Below are positions 1-8,642 of a DNA stretch of 64,000 nt, in pieces. Position numbers and translations under genes: made by a program. Positions within the stretch are counted from its first letter, which is position 1. Each line of letters starts with the position of its first letter. Source of the DNA: an uncultured Gammaproteobacteria bacterium (GTDB lineage Bacteria > Pseudomonadota > Gammaproteobacteria > Pseudomonadales > Pseudohongiellaceae). The DNA lies in assembly GCA_937898685.1 (NCBI GenBank), contig CALEJT010000089.1, forward strand, positions 1 to 64,000, written 5' to 3'. The notes under the pieces were generated by a model, which saw nothing but the letters and a program-made list of their open reading frames with translations, was not told the DNA's origin and made no database searches.

Positions 1-52
1 TCGCGACCTCAACCTTGGCAAGGTTGCGCTCTACCAACTGAGCTATTCCCGC
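1..52 (-). tRNA. tRNA-Gly (anticodon GCC), 3' part cut by window edge
   Basis: On the minus strand the sequence starting at 52 reads GCGGGAATAGCTC, the acceptor stem and D-arm start of a bacterial tRNA. It continues through the anticodon loop CTTGCCAAG (anticodon GCC, glycine) into the variable region before the window ends. The T-arm and 3' end lie outside. It lies downstream of uvrC and pgsA on the same strand, an order I recall from Pseudomonas. The remaining tRNAs of such a cluster, if any, would be to the left. Confidence 0.93.
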
Positions 53-208
53 TTATCAGTTCAAACAACGGTACCGACCACAATGATCTGCACCATGTCC
101 ACATCAGGCTTATTTGGCCTGACACAGTGACGGATCGTTTAGGACCGCCTCTGCATCCGGTCCCAGGAGTTCAAAGAACTTTTCGACCTGGGCTCGAAAG
201 AGGGCGCC

Positions 209-236
209 ATTCTAATCCGCACACCTTTGATGTCAA
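209..236 (-). promoter_or_regulatory. Promoter for the tRNA-Gly transcript with GC-rich discriminator
   Basis: On the minus strand there is a perfect -35 (TTGACA, 231-236), a 16-base spacer and a -10 of TAGAAT (209-214, 5 of 6 consensus). A GGCGCC discriminator (203-208) follows directly. The start would lie near 200, about 150 bases before the tRNA. No other gene lies between, so this most likely drives the tRNA. GC-rich discriminators are typical of stable-RNA promoters under stringent (ppGpp) control; that part is inference. Confidence 0.7.
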
Positions 237-256
237 CACCCTGCCGTGAAAATTTT

Positions 257-826
257 TCATTTCATTTCCACATCGAAACCGCGCTTGAGTTGAGGCCACG
301 CAGCACGCAGGTAAATGCACATCGACCATAGTGTGAGCACAGCTGCGAAATTGATCAAGACATACCCCGTGACCCAAATAAATTGGGGTCCGTTCGCATC
401 GGTGGAAAGCAGTACGACGAGTGCAATCATCTGCACCGTGGTCTTCACCTTCCCCACCATGCCGACCGCTACGGTGTCGCGTTGACGCAGTTCCGCCATC
501 CATTCACGCAGCGCCGAGATCATGATTTCGCGCGCAACCATGATGGCCGCGGGAATGATGTACCAGGGACTGGCGTAGCTCGCACCCAGCATCACCAGCG
601 TGATCGCCACCAAGACCTTGTCGGCCACTGGATCCAAAAAGGCGCCGAAACGCGAGCATTGATTGAATTTGCGCGCGACATAGCCATCGAGCCAGTCGGT
701 GACGCTGGCCAGGATGAAGATCGCCGAAGCAGTCAGGTGATGGCCCGGAAACGGCAGGTAGTAAACCGCCATGAAAACCGGAATCAGCAGAACGCGCAGC
801 AGTGTGAAGAAATTAGCGAGAGTCAT
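257..826 (-). CDS. pgsA: CDP-diacylglycerol--glycerol-3-phosphate 3-phosphatidyltransferase
   Basis: This inner-membrane enzyme makes phosphatidylglycerol phosphate from CDP-diacylglycerol and glycerol-3-phosphate, the committed step to phosphatidylglycerol and cardiolipin. The 189-residue product has the full CDP-alcohol phosphotransferase signature D-G-x2-A-R-x8-G-x3-D-x3-D at residues 47-69 (D47, G48, A51, R52, G61, D65, D69). Several hydrophobic membrane segments surround it. Length is normal for PgsA. It follows uvrC by 139 bases on the same strand and precedes the tRNA-Gly, a conserved gammaproteobacterial order. Confidence 0.96.
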   Translation of the reverse strand: MTLANFFTLLRVLLIPVFMAVYYLPFPGHHLTASAIFILASVTDWLDGYVARKFNQCSRFGAFLDPVADKVLVAITLVMLGASYASPWYIIPAAIMVAREIMISALREWMAELRQRDTVAVGMVGKVKTTVQMIALVVLLSTDANGPQFIWVTGYVLINFAAVLTLWSMCIYLRAAWPQLKRGFDVEMK

Positions 827-965
827 TGGGGCGCAAGTCTAGCGCAGTGCTCCGGCAAGCCATAAGTCTTTGTTGATTCGGTTGCCGCATCCTGCCGCAC
901 ACGGCGCACAATCCGGTGTCAGACACGGCCTTGCCTCTTCGTGCAGCACGGCGCCCCACCCTCGC

Positions 966-2792
966 TCACCGGTGCAGATGTTCGTAGATGGTCTCGGCCA
1001 TCTGCTTGCTGATGCCGTTCACCCGCTGCAGATCCTCGATGCTGGCACGGCGGATTTCCTGCTGACCACCGAAGTGGCGCAAGAGATCACGCCGGCGCTT
1101 CGGCCCGATGCCCGGAATTTCTTCCAGCAGACTGCGCGTGCGGGTCTTGCCCCGCCGCTGGCGATGCGCGGTGATGGCGAAACGGTGGGCCTCGTCGCGG
1201 ATGTGCTGCAACAGATGCAGGGCGGGACTTTCCACGGGCAACACGAGTTCGCGATGACTGCCACCGAGTATCAGCGTCTCCTGCCCTGCCCTGCGGCTGA
1301 TGCCCTTGGCGATGCCGAGCAACAGGACATTCTCCACTTCGAGTTCCTCGAGTATGGCCTCGGCTTGCGCGAGCTGCCCTTTACCGCCGTCGATAACCAG
1401 GAGATCGGGCATCTTGCCCTCGCCACGCTGCAAACGCGTGAAGCGGCGCTTGAGGGCCTGATGCATCGCGGCGTAATCGTCACCGGCCTGGATGCCTTCG
1501 ATGTTGAAACGGCGATAGTCGGATTTCAGGGGGCCGTTCTGATCGAACACCACACAGGATGCCACGGTGGCTTCGCCGTGACTGTGGCTGATGTCGAAGC
1601 ATTCGAGACGCTGCAGCGGTCGATCCAAACCCAAAGCCGCACCGAGGTGATTGAAACGCTTCAGCACCTGCTGCTTGCTGTTGAGTTTGCTTTCTACGCC
1701 ATGCGCCGCGTTGGTCTGCGCCAGTTCCAACCACTTGAGGCGATGCGCGCGAATGCGGGTCGTGATCGCCACCTTGTGTTTGGCGACGAGCGAAAAGGCC
1801 GCTTCGAGTTCCGCGCGCTCGGTGGGTTCGTGACTGCAGATCAATTCGCGCGGCTGACTGAACTGATTCTGCTCGATCAGGTAATAGCGCGCGATGAAGG
1901 CATGCAGCTGTTCTTCGGGTGTTTCCTCGAAGCTGAAGCGTGGGTAGAAGTTGCGACTGCCGAGCAGTCGCCCGCCGCGGATCATCATCAGGTGCACACA
2001 AACCACACCGGCAGCTTCACTGAGAGCCAACACATCGACATCGCCTTTCTCGCCTGCCACGTACTGCCGTTCCTGGATCAGACGCAGATCCTTCACTTGA
2101 TCACGCAAGGCTGCCGCTTCCTCGAAACGCATGGCATTGGCGTGTTCTTCCATCTTGCGCACGAGTTCGTCCATCACCTGCTCGTTGCGACCTTCGATGA
2201 AGAGCACGGCGTGGCGCACGTCCTCCGCATAGGCTTCGGGCGTCGTGAGATTCACGCAGGGTCCCGAACAGCGTTTGATCTGATACTGCAGACAGGGGCG
2301 CGTGCGATTGCGGAAGAAGGAATCCTCGCACTGCCGCACGCGAAACACCTTCTGCAGGATGGCGAGTGATTCCCTTACCGCGCTCGCACTCGGGAAAGGC
2401 CCGAAGTAAGTGCCAGGTTCTTTCTGGGGGCCGCGATGCAGCGCAAAACGCGGATAGGTGTCCTTCGACAGGAAGATGTAGGGGTAGCTCTTATCGTCAC
2501 GCAGGACGATGTTGTACGGCGGGCGCTTGTCCTTGATCAGATTCTGTTCGAGCAGCAGCGCTTCGGTTTCGCTGTGCGTGAGCGTGGTCTCGATGCTGTG
2601 GATCTTGTTGACCAGCGCAAGCGTCTTGTTGTCCAGACCAGTGCCGCGGAAGTAGTTGCTCAGACGTTTCTTGAGATTCTTTGCCTTGCCGACGTAGAGC
2701 GTTTCACCATTCGCATCCAGCATGCGATACACGCCGGGACGCGAGCTGGCATGTTTGAGAAAGGTTTCGTAATCGAAACGTTCGTCGCTCAT
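966..2792 (-). CDS. uvrC: Excinuclease ABC subunit C
   Basis: UvrC makes the dual incisions in nucleotide excision repair after UvrA and UvrB find the lesion. The 608-residue protein shows the N-terminal GIY-YIG nuclease for the 3' cut (G20-V-Y and Y33-V-G), and a UVR motif around residues 205-235 that binds UvrB. The RNase H-like nuclease for the 5' cut follows, and tandem helix-hairpin-helix motifs lie at the C-terminus (IPGIG and VNGIS). Length is standard. It heads the uvrC-pgsA-tRNA group on the minus strand. Confidence 0.97.
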   Translation of the reverse strand: MSDERFDYETFLKHASSRPGVYRMLDANGETLYVGKAKNLKKRLSNYFRGTGLDNKTLALVNKIHSIETTLTHSETEALLLEQNLIKDKRPPYNIVLRDDKSYPYIFLSKDTYPRFALHRGPQKEPGTYFGPFPSASAVRESLAILQKVFRVRQCEDSFFRNRTRPCLQYQIKRCSGPCVNLTTPEAYAEDVRHAVLFIEGRNEQVMDELVRKMEEHANAMRFEEAAALRDQVKDLRLIQERQYVAGEKGDVDVLALSEAAGVVCVHLMMIRGGRLLGSRNFYPRFSFEETPEEQLHAFIARYYLIEQNQFSQPRELICSHEPTERAELEAAFSLVAKHKVAITTRIRAHRLKWLELAQTNAAHGVESKLNSKQQVLKRFNHLGAALGLDRPLQRLECFDISHSHGEATVASCVVFDQNGPLKSDYRRFNIEGIQAGDDYAAMHQALKRRFTRLQRGEGKMPDLLVIDGGKGQLAQAEAILEELEVENVLLLGIAKGISRRAGQETLILGGSHRELVLPVESPALHLLQHIRDEAHRFAITAHRQRRGKTRTRSLLEEIPGIGPKRRRDLLRHFGGQQEIRRASIEDLQRVNGISKQMAETIYEHLHR

Positions 2793-2851
2793 GGCTGTCG
2801 TGCCTCGCTTGAGGCAATGGCGTCTTGCGCCGTATGAAAGACGGTTGCCGT

Positions 2852-3901
2852 CTAGACTATACGCACTTCCGGCACCAGGCGTATGCCGAAGCGTCGCTCC
2901 ACCGAATCCTGGATGCGTTCCGACAGGGCCACCAGTGCCGCCCCTGTCGCCTCACCGTGATTGACGAGCACGAGTGCATGTTCCTGATGCACGCCCACAT
3001 CGCCGTCGCGGAAGCCCTTCCAGCCGCAGCGCTCGATCAACCAGGCGGCCGGCACCTTGATCTGTTCGCCATCGGGATAGCCCGGCAGTTCCGGGTAGTC
3101 GCGTTTCAGTTCGGCGAAGCGCTCAGGTGTGATTTGCGGATTCCAGAAGAATGAACCCGCGTTGCCGAGGCTCGCCGGATCGGGCAGTTTGCTGCGGCGG
3201 ATCGCGCACACGGTATCGCTGACGCGCTGCGGTGTGAGTTCATTCTCGGGTACTCCACGCAACGCCTCACGCAAGGCCGGATAGTTCAATACCAGTTGTG
3301 GCACCTTGCTCAGACGCAGGCCAACGCAGGTGATCAGATAGCGATCGCGCAGCGCCTGCTTGAATATGGAGGTGCGATAACCGAATTCACAGTCCTCCAG
3401 GCTGAACCGCCGCGAAGTGCCACTGGCGAGTTCCACGGCATCGACATATCGCACGAAACGACTGAGTTCCACACCATAGGCGCCGATGTTCTGCACGGGC
3501 GCCGCACCGACGGTGCCGGGAATCAATGAGAGATTCTCGAGTCCATACCACTGCTGTTGCAGTGTATGGCACACGAGATCGTGCCAGATTTCACCGCCAT
3601 TGACCGCGATGTCGACGTGTTCGGCAGTTTCCGCTTCGACACGGATGCCCTTCAGATTGAATTCGATGATGAGCCCCGGGTAATCCTGACGGAACAGAAT
3701 GTTGCTCGCCTGCCCGATCAACATGTAGGGCATCGGATGTTGCTGCAGCCAGCGACACAGCGCCGGCAATTGTTCTGCGCCGCTGATTTCCGTGAAATAT
3801 CGCGCGCGCGCTGAAACGTGGAAGGTATTGAGGTGACGCAGATCGACGTCGCGGCGGAGCTTCAGTACGGCCTCCAGCTCGCCGGTGAGCGGTTCAGCCA
3901 T
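2852..3901 (-). CDS. murB: UDP-N-acetylenolpyruvoylglucosamine reductase (type I MurB)
   Basis: This cytoplasmic flavoenzyme reduces UDP-GlcNAc-enolpyruvate to UDP-MurNAc with NADPH. It shows the N-terminal NTFHV FAD-binding start, the central SLIPGTVGAAPVQNIGAYG flavin motif, the G-N-A-G-S-F-F-W loop with the catalytic serine, and a C-terminal glutamate (PEVRI). The open frame extends upstream to 4210, but the ATG at 3901 gives 349 residues, close to E. coli MurB. That start overlaps the phosphatase stop by 8 bases, as expected for coupled genes. The upstream extension is only the shadow of the phosphatase gene. Confidence 0.95.
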   Translation of the reverse strand: MAEPLTGELEAVLKLRRDVDLRHLNTFHVSARARYFTEISGAEQLPALCRWLQQHPMPYMLIGQASNILFRQDYPGLIIEFNLKGIRVEAETAEHVDIAVNGGEIWHDLVCHTLQQQWYGLENLSLIPGTVGAAPVQNIGAYGVELSRFVRYVDAVELASGTSRRFSLEDCEFGYRTSIFKQALRDRYLITCVGLRLSKVPQLVLNYPALREALRGVPENELTPQRVSDTVCAIRRSKLPDPASLGNAGSFFWNPQITPERFAELKRDYPELPGYPDGEQIKVPAAWLIERCGWKGFRDGDVGVHQEHALVLVNHGEATGAALVALSERIQDSVERRFGIRLVPEVRIV

Positions 3902-4397
3902 GCTCGCGACCCATGGATCGTTGCTCGAGGATGCGTTGCAGCAGTCGTGCACTGCCTTCCTCGCACAGATCGAGCACGAGTTCGAAACCGGAAGGGCCGC
4001 CTTCATAGGGATCCGGTACTTCCCGATAGCCACGTACCCCCTCACCGAGGAACAACTCGAGTTTGTGCTGATACTGCACCGGACAGCGCCGCGTGAGATC
4101 GCGCAGATTCTGGCGATCCATGGCCAGGATGTAGTCGAAACGCAGGAAATCGGCATCGGCCACTTGGCGTGCGCGCAAGTTGCTGAGGTCGTAGTTGCGC
4201 TTCGCTGCATGCGTCATGGTGCGCGGATCGGGTTGGTCACCGACGTGCCAGTTGGAGGTGCCGGCGGAATCGATCGTGATGTAGTCAGCGAGGCCGGCGT
4301 CTTCCACCTGTTTGCGAAAGACCGCTTCCGCCGTCGGTGAACGGCAGATGTTGCCGAGACAGACCATCAACACGCTGACGCGCGGTACTTCACGCAT
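3894..4397 (-). CDS. Low-molecular-weight protein tyrosine phosphatase
   Basis: The 167-residue cytoplasmic phosphatase carries the family P-loop V-C-x-G-N-x-C-R-S at residues 12-20 (nucleophile C13, R19) and a DPYEGG loop holding the general acid aspartate. The ATG at 4397 was chosen because it lies just before the P-loop and overlaps the kdsB stop by 8 bases; a longer frame to 4475 only reads through kdsB. It sits between kdsB and murB, the same neighbourhood I recall in Pseudomonas. Its substrate is unknown; envelope polysaccharide control is possible but unproven. Confidence 0.92.
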   Translation of the reverse strand: MREVPRVSVLMVCLGNICRSPTAEAVFRKQVEDAGLADYITIDSAGTSNWHVGDQPDPRTMTHAAKRNYDLSNLRARQVADADFLRFDYILAMDRQNLRDLTRRCPVQYQHKLELFLGEGVRGYREVPDPYEGGPSGFELVLDLCEEGSARLLQRILEQRSMGREHG

Positions 4398-5166
4398 GCA
4401 GAGACTCCTGTGACAACAATCGACGCACCTGCTCCAGATCTTCCGGGGTATCGACCCCTGCGGGCATCGGTGCACAGGCGAGCTCGGCGTGGATGCTCAC
4501 CCCATGCGCCATGGCGCGCAGTTGTTCGAGTTTTTCGGTTTCTTCCAACACTGCCGGTGGCCAGCTCACGAACTGTTTGAGCACTTCGACGCGATAGGCG
4601 TAGAGGCCGATGTGACGTTTGGCCTGCGCCAGCGTTGCCGGCGTCAAACCTTCACGCGGCCAGGGAATCGGCGCACGCGAGAAATACAGTACTTTGCCGC
4701 TGTCGTCGTGCACGAGCTTCACGGCGTTGGGATTGTGGAATTCGGCTTCGTCATGAATCTGGGCGTACAAGGTGCAGATGCCGACGTCGGGACGCGCCGC
4801 GAGATTGCTCGCCACCTGGTTGATGACGGCAGCAGGAATCAAGGGCTCATCGCCCTGTACGTTCACCACGATGGTGTCGGGCGCATAGCCCATGCGCGTC
4901 ACGACTTCGGTGATGCGATCGGTGCCCGAGTTGTGCGTGGAGGCCGTCATGCACACGTCGACACCAGCGTCCTTGCACGCGGCTTCGATGCGCGCATCGT
5001 CGGTTGCCACGATGACGGCGGCGGCCTTGCTTTCACGCGCACGATCGACCACGTGCAACAGCATCGGCTTGCCGGCGATGTCGAGCAGTGGCTTACCGGG
5101 CAGACGTACGGATTGATAGCGAGCGGGAATGACGACGACGAAGGAGTCGGATGTTACGTGCTTCAT
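4390..5166 (-). CDS. kdsB: 3-deoxy-manno-octulosonate cytidylyltransferase
   Basis: KdsB activates Kdo with CTP to give CMP-Kdo, the donor for the inner core of lipopolysaccharide. The 258-residue protein begins with the nucleotidyltransferase motif IPARYQSVRLPGKPL (around residues 13-27) and contains the conserved VNVQGDEPLI segment. Length matches the family. It lies 4 bases after the Trm112-like gene stop and overlaps the phosphatase start. The neighbourhood (lpxK, msbA, Trm112, kdsB) is shared with E. coli and Pseudomonas. Confidence 0.96.
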   Translation of the reverse strand: MKHVTSDSFVVVIPARYQSVRLPGKPLLDIAGKPMLLHVVDRARESKAAAVIVATDDARIEAACKDAGVDVCMTASTHNSGTDRITEVVTRMGYAPDTIVVNVQGDEPLIPAAVINQVASNLAARPDVGICTLYAQIHDEAEFHNPNAVKLVHDDSGKVLYFSRAPIPWPREGLTPATLAQAKRHIGLYAYRVEVLKQFVSWPPAVLEETEKLEQLRAMAHGVSIHAELACAPMPAGVDTPEDLEQVRRLLSQESLHA

Positions 5167-5170
5167 GCGC

Positions 5171-5365
5171 TCAGCCTTTGCGGTTGGCTTTTTCTTCCGG
5201 GCTCAGCGTGCGCGCCTCGGTGTCGAGCATGACGGGGATGCCGTCGCGAATCGGAAAGGCCAACGCATCGGGATAGCAGATCAGCTCGGCTGCGCCCTGA
5301 TCGTAGTACAAGGGCCCTTTGCACAGTGGGCAGACCAAGATGGCGAGGAGTTTCTTGTCCAGCAT
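5171..5365 (-). CDS. Trm112-family small protein (YcaR-like)
   Basis: This 64-residue protein resembles E. coli YcaR. It starts MLDKKLLAILVCPLCKGPL, has one C-x2-C pair rather than a full zinc ribbon, then continues with ELICYPDALAFPIRDGIPVML. In other organisms Trm112 proteins activate methyltransferases; the bacterial role of YcaR is not established. The ATG at 5365 aligns with the usual family start; an upstream in-frame extension to 5428 overlaps lpxK and is not needed. It lies between lpxK and kdsB, the usual position. Confidence 0.9.
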   Translation of the reverse strand: MLDKKLLAILVCPLCKGPLYYDQGAAELICYPDALAFPIRDGIPVMLDTEARTLSPEEKANRKG

Positions 5366-5387
5366 GGGTTCTTTCAAGGGAGGCATC

Positions 5388-6413
5388 CTAGGGTTGTGGG
5401 AGTCGACGTGCGGCGCGTCGCAGCGCACCTTCCATCGCGTCGAAAAAGGCTGCCGGCAGCTCGGCCTCTACTTGCACGGCCCAGTGCCGTTCGTCGGCAA
5501 AGCCCAGGTATTTGACGGCATCCTTCTCGGTCATCAATACCGGCAGACCATCGGCAAAATTCAGTTGCCCGCGCCGCCAGGGCTGATGGTCGGCGAAAGC
5601 GTGCTCAATGATAGCAAAACCCAGCTCGCGCAGGCTTTGGAAGAAACGCTCGGGGTTGCCGATGCCCGCCACCGCATGCACGGGCCCTTGGCCGTGACGT
5701 TCCTGCCACTCGCTCAGGCTGAGCTCCTGCCCATCGCGTAGGCTGCGCAGCCCCACGGTACGCAATTGCATCGGGAAATCCGGCACCGTGAACGCAGGCA
5801 GCTCCGCCTGCACCGTGCCGTTGATCACGATGCAATCGACGTGCTCCAGACGCTCCACACCTTCGCGCAGCGGTCCAGCCGGCAGCAATCTGCCATTGCC
5901 GAAGCCGCGCGCACCGTCGACTACGACGATCTCCACGTCGCGCGCCAAGGCGTAATGCTGCAGGCCGTCATCGCAGAGCAACACGTCGGGCCGATAGCGG
6001 GTTTCGGCATAGAGCGCCGCGCGCGCGCGCACGGGATCGACGATTACTGGGCAATTGCCGTAGAGCGCCAGCAGCAAGGCCTCGTCGCCGCAGTCTTCGA
6101 CCGCAGTGTTCAACTTCACGTCCAAGGGATAGCTGGCGCTCTTGCCGCCGTAGCCGCGGCTCAGGATCACCACCTGCAGGCCTCGTCGTTGCAGTTCCTG
6201 CGCAAGCGCGATGGTCAGTGGCGTCTTACCGGTGCCACCGACGCTGAGGTTGCCGCTGACGATCACCGGCACGGTGGCGCGATAGGCGGAATTTTCGAGG
6301 CGTCGACGCCGTCTTGCCGACAACTTACCGTAGAGCCAGGCCAGCGGCTGCAACAGCACCAACCACGATGCTCGTCGATACCAGGCAGCGGGCAACGTGC
6401 GTTTGAGACTCAT
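5388..6413 (-). CDS. lpxK: Tetraacyldisaccharide 4'-kinase
   Basis: LpxK phosphorylates the 4' position of the lipid A disaccharide at the inner face of the inner membrane. The 341-residue protein has a hydrophobic N-terminal anchor and a P-loop in NLSVGGTGKTPL (around residues 55-66). Conserved segments RGYGG and CDDGLQHYAL follow. It begins 2 bases after the msbA stop on the same strand, so the two are probably translated together. MsbA then flips the finished lipid A core. Confidence 0.96.
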   Translation of the reverse strand: MSLKRTLPAAWYRRASWLVLLQPLAWLYGKLSARRRRRLENSAYRATVPVIVSGNLSVGGTGKTPLTIALAQELQRRGLQVVILSRGYGGKSASYPLDVKLNTAVEDCGDEALLLALYGNCPVIVDPVRARAALYAETRYRPDVLLCDDGLQHYALARDVEIVVVDGARGFGNGRLLPAGPLREGVERLEHVDCIVINGTVQAELPAFTVPDFPMQLRTVGLRSLRDGQELSLSEWQERHGQGPVHAVAGIGNPERFFQSLRELGFAIIEHAFADHQPWRRGQLNFADGLPVLMTEKDAVKYLGFADERHWAVQVEAELPAAFFDAMEGALRRAARRLPQP

Positions 6414-6415
6414 GG

Positions 6416-8221
6416 TCAGACTTCGTTGATCTCGGTGAACTGCATGCTGTGCAGTTGCGCATAGGCACCGCCCTTGGCCAGCAAGCTCTGATGTGTGCCC
6501 TGCTCCACGATCTGACCGCGATCCATCACCACGATGAGATCCGCGCTTTCGATCGTGCTCAGGCGATGCGCGATCACGAGTGTGGTACGGCCCTTCATCA
6601 GGTAGTCGAGCGCATTCTGGATGTAGCGTTCCGAAGCGGTGTCGAGTGCCGAGGTGGCTTCGTCGAGAATCAGGATCGGCGCGTCTTTCAACAGCGCGCG
6701 CGCAATGGCGAGGCGCTGACGCTGGCCACCGGAGAGCAACAGACCATCATCACCGACGATGGTGTCGAGCCCCTGCGGCAGCTCGTCGATGAATTCGAGC
6801 GCGTTGGCATGCTGCAAGGCTTCACGAATCTTCTCATCGCTGCAGCCTTTCAATTCACCCTGCGCGACGTTGTCGCGGATGCTGCCATTGAAGAGCACCA
6901 CCTGCTGGCTCACCAGCGCGATGTGATGGCGCAGATTGTTCAGTTCGTAGTCGGTGTGCGGCACGCCATCGAGCAGGATTTCACCGCTCTTAAGCTCATA
7001 GAAGCGTGGTAGCAGATTCACCAAGGTCGATTTGCCGGAACCGGAGCGGCCCACGATGGCCACGGTCTGACCCGGCTCACAGGTAAAGCTCACGCCGCGC
7101 AGCACCGCGTCTTTTTCTTGGCCATAGCTGAAACCCACGTTGCGGAACTCCACCTTGCCCTGCACACGTTCGCTGCGATGCGTGCCGGTGTTGGTTTCGG
7201 CGGGAGTATCGAGCAAGTCGAAGATGCTGGCGGCAGCGGCCAAGCCCTTCTGGATGTCGGAATTGGTCTTGGAGGTCTGACGCACCGGCTTGAGCAGCAT
7301 GCCGGCGAGCGTGATGAATTCGACGAACTGACCTGGCGTCATCCCGGACAACACGTTGGGTGACATTGCCAGCCACAGCAGGAAGGCCAGGGCCGAAGCC
7401 ACCAAGGTCTGGATGATTGGCGCGCTGACCGCGGCGGTGAGTACCAGTTTGAGGTTCTGTCGCGTATTGAGCTCGCTGCTCTTGTTGAAGCGCTCTGCCA
7501 CTTGTTGATCGGCACCGAATATACGAATGACCTTCAGACCCTTGAGCGTTTCATTGAGGATCTGCGTGACATCGCCCATCGAGATCTGGATGCGCTTGCT
7601 GTGCTTGCGGAACTTGCCTGAGGCATAGACCACGACGAGACCGATCAGCGGCGTGATCGCCACGAACACGAGTGTCAGTTTCCAGTTGAGATAAAGCAGT
7701 CCGCCGACGATGAAGAGTATCGTCGCGCCTTCCCGCAACAGCACGGCCAGCGCATCGCTCACTGCCGCCGAAATCTGGGCCACGTTGAAGGTCACGGTGG
7801 AAATGAGATGACCGCTGCTGTTGCGGTCGTAGTACTGCACTGGCAAAGCCAACAGACGTTCGAGGATCTGACAACGCAGACGATGGATGACACGGAACGC
7901 CAGCGAGGCCATGCCATAGGAACCGAGGAAGCCTCCGAGCCCGCGCACGACCACGATGAGGATCAAAAGCACCGGGAAGAACAGGCGTGCATCGTCTACC
8001 TGAATCAGGTTGAGCGGAAAGATCAGCCGGTTGTCGTTCACCAGCACCGTGCTGGTCTGGATGCTGTCGATCATCACACCGACGAGACGACTGAAATACA
8101 GGTTCATCGAGCCATGCAGCGCGAAGCCGATGACACCGAACAGAAGCAGATACCACAGCGGGCGTATGTAGCCCAACAAGCGGCGGTAGAGCGCGAAACT
8201 GCTGGTGGTGGAAGTGCTCAT
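6416..8221 (-). CDS. msbA: Lipid A export ATP-binding/permease protein MsbA
   Basis: MsbA is a homodimeric ABC exporter that flips lipid A core across the inner membrane. The roughly 601-residue protein has an N-terminal six-helix membrane domain and a C-terminal ATPase. The ATPase has Walker A GRSGSGKST, signature LSGGQRQRLAIARA and Walker B ILILDEATSALD. I chose the ATG at 8221, one base past the exbD stop; an in-frame start five codons upstream (8236) would overlap exbD. Coupling with lpxK supports MsbA rather than a generic exporter. Confidence 0.94.
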   Translation of the reverse strand: MSTSTTSSFALYRRLLGYIRPLWYLLLFGVIGFALHGSMNLYFSRLVGVMIDSIQTSTVLVNDNRLIFPLNLIQVDDARLFFPVLLILIVVVRGLGGFLGSYGMASLAFRVIHRLRCQILERLLALPVQYYDRNSSGHLISTVTFNVAQISAAVSDALAVLLREGATILFIVGGLLYLNWKLTLVFVAITPLIGLVVVYASGKFRKHSKRIQISMGDVTQILNETLKGLKVIRIFGADQQVAERFNKSSELNTRQNLKLVLTAAVSAPIIQTLVASALAFLLWLAMSPNVLSGMTPGQFVEFITLAGMLLKPVRQTSKTNSDIQKGLAAAASIFDLLDTPAETNTGTHRSERVQGKVEFRNVGFSYGQEKDAVLRGVSFTCEPGQTVAIVGRSGSGKSTLVNLLPRFYELKSGEILLDGVPHTDYELNNLRHHIALVSQQVVLFNGSIRDNVAQGELKGCSDEKIREALQHANALEFIDELPQGLDTIVGDDGLLLSGGQRQRLAIARALLKDAPILILDEATSALDTASERYIQNALDYLMKGRTTLVIAHRLSTIESADLIVVMDRGQIVEQGTHQSLLAKGGAYAQLHSMQFTEINEV

Positions 8222-8222
8222 G

Positions 8223-8642
8223 TCATTCCTCACCACGGCGGCGGGTGGCGATGCTCAGACGCGTGATGCCGAGTTGCGCCACGGCGTCGAGTGCGGTCAC
8301 CACGCTCTGATGCGTGGTGTCGGCATCGGCCGTGATGGTCACCGGCACATTGGTGTCTCCTGCACTCAATTCTGCGAGCGCCGTGGTGAGCGCAGCGAAG
8401 CTGCTGTTCGGCAACTCGCGTCCGTTCACCGTATAGCCGCCATCGCGCGATACCAGGATCTCGATGCGCAGTGCCGCATCTTCGGCGACGCTGCCTTCGG
8501 CTTCGGGCAGATTGATGAGCAGATTGCTCTGGCGCGTGAAGGTGCTGGTGACCATGAAGAAGATCAGCAGCAGAAACACCACGTCGATGAGCGGAGTCAG
8601 GTCGATGCCCGCCTCCGCCTTGATGCTGCGCTTGAACTTCAT
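8223..8642 (-). CDS. exbD: ExbD/TolR-family biopolymer transport protein
   Basis: The 139-residue protein has a short basic cytoplasmic start, one membrane helix with the proton-carrying aspartate (LIDVVFLLLIFFMVTSTF, around residues 18-35) and a periplasmic domain. With ExbB it forms a proton channel that energises an outer-membrane or envelope process. No tonB or tolA gene is adjacent, so the partner is not visible. Its ATG overlaps the exbB stop by 4 bases. In Pseudomonas a similar pair sits at this locus beside lpxK. Confidence 0.93.
   Translation of the reverse strand: MKFKRSIKAEAGIDLTPLIDVVFLLLIFFMVTSTFTRQSNLLINLPEAEGSVAEDAALRIEILVSRDGGYTVNGRELPNSSFAALTTALAELSAGDTNVPVTITADADTTHQSVVTALDAVAQLGITRLSIATRRRGEE

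Noticed and set aside
870..2369. 499-codon open frame opposite uvrC
   Set aside because: Shadow of uvrC; no start signal and no motif.
3902..4210. Long N-terminal extension of MurB
   Set aside because: It is the alternate frame of the phosphatase gene; MurB proteins start near the NTFHV motif.
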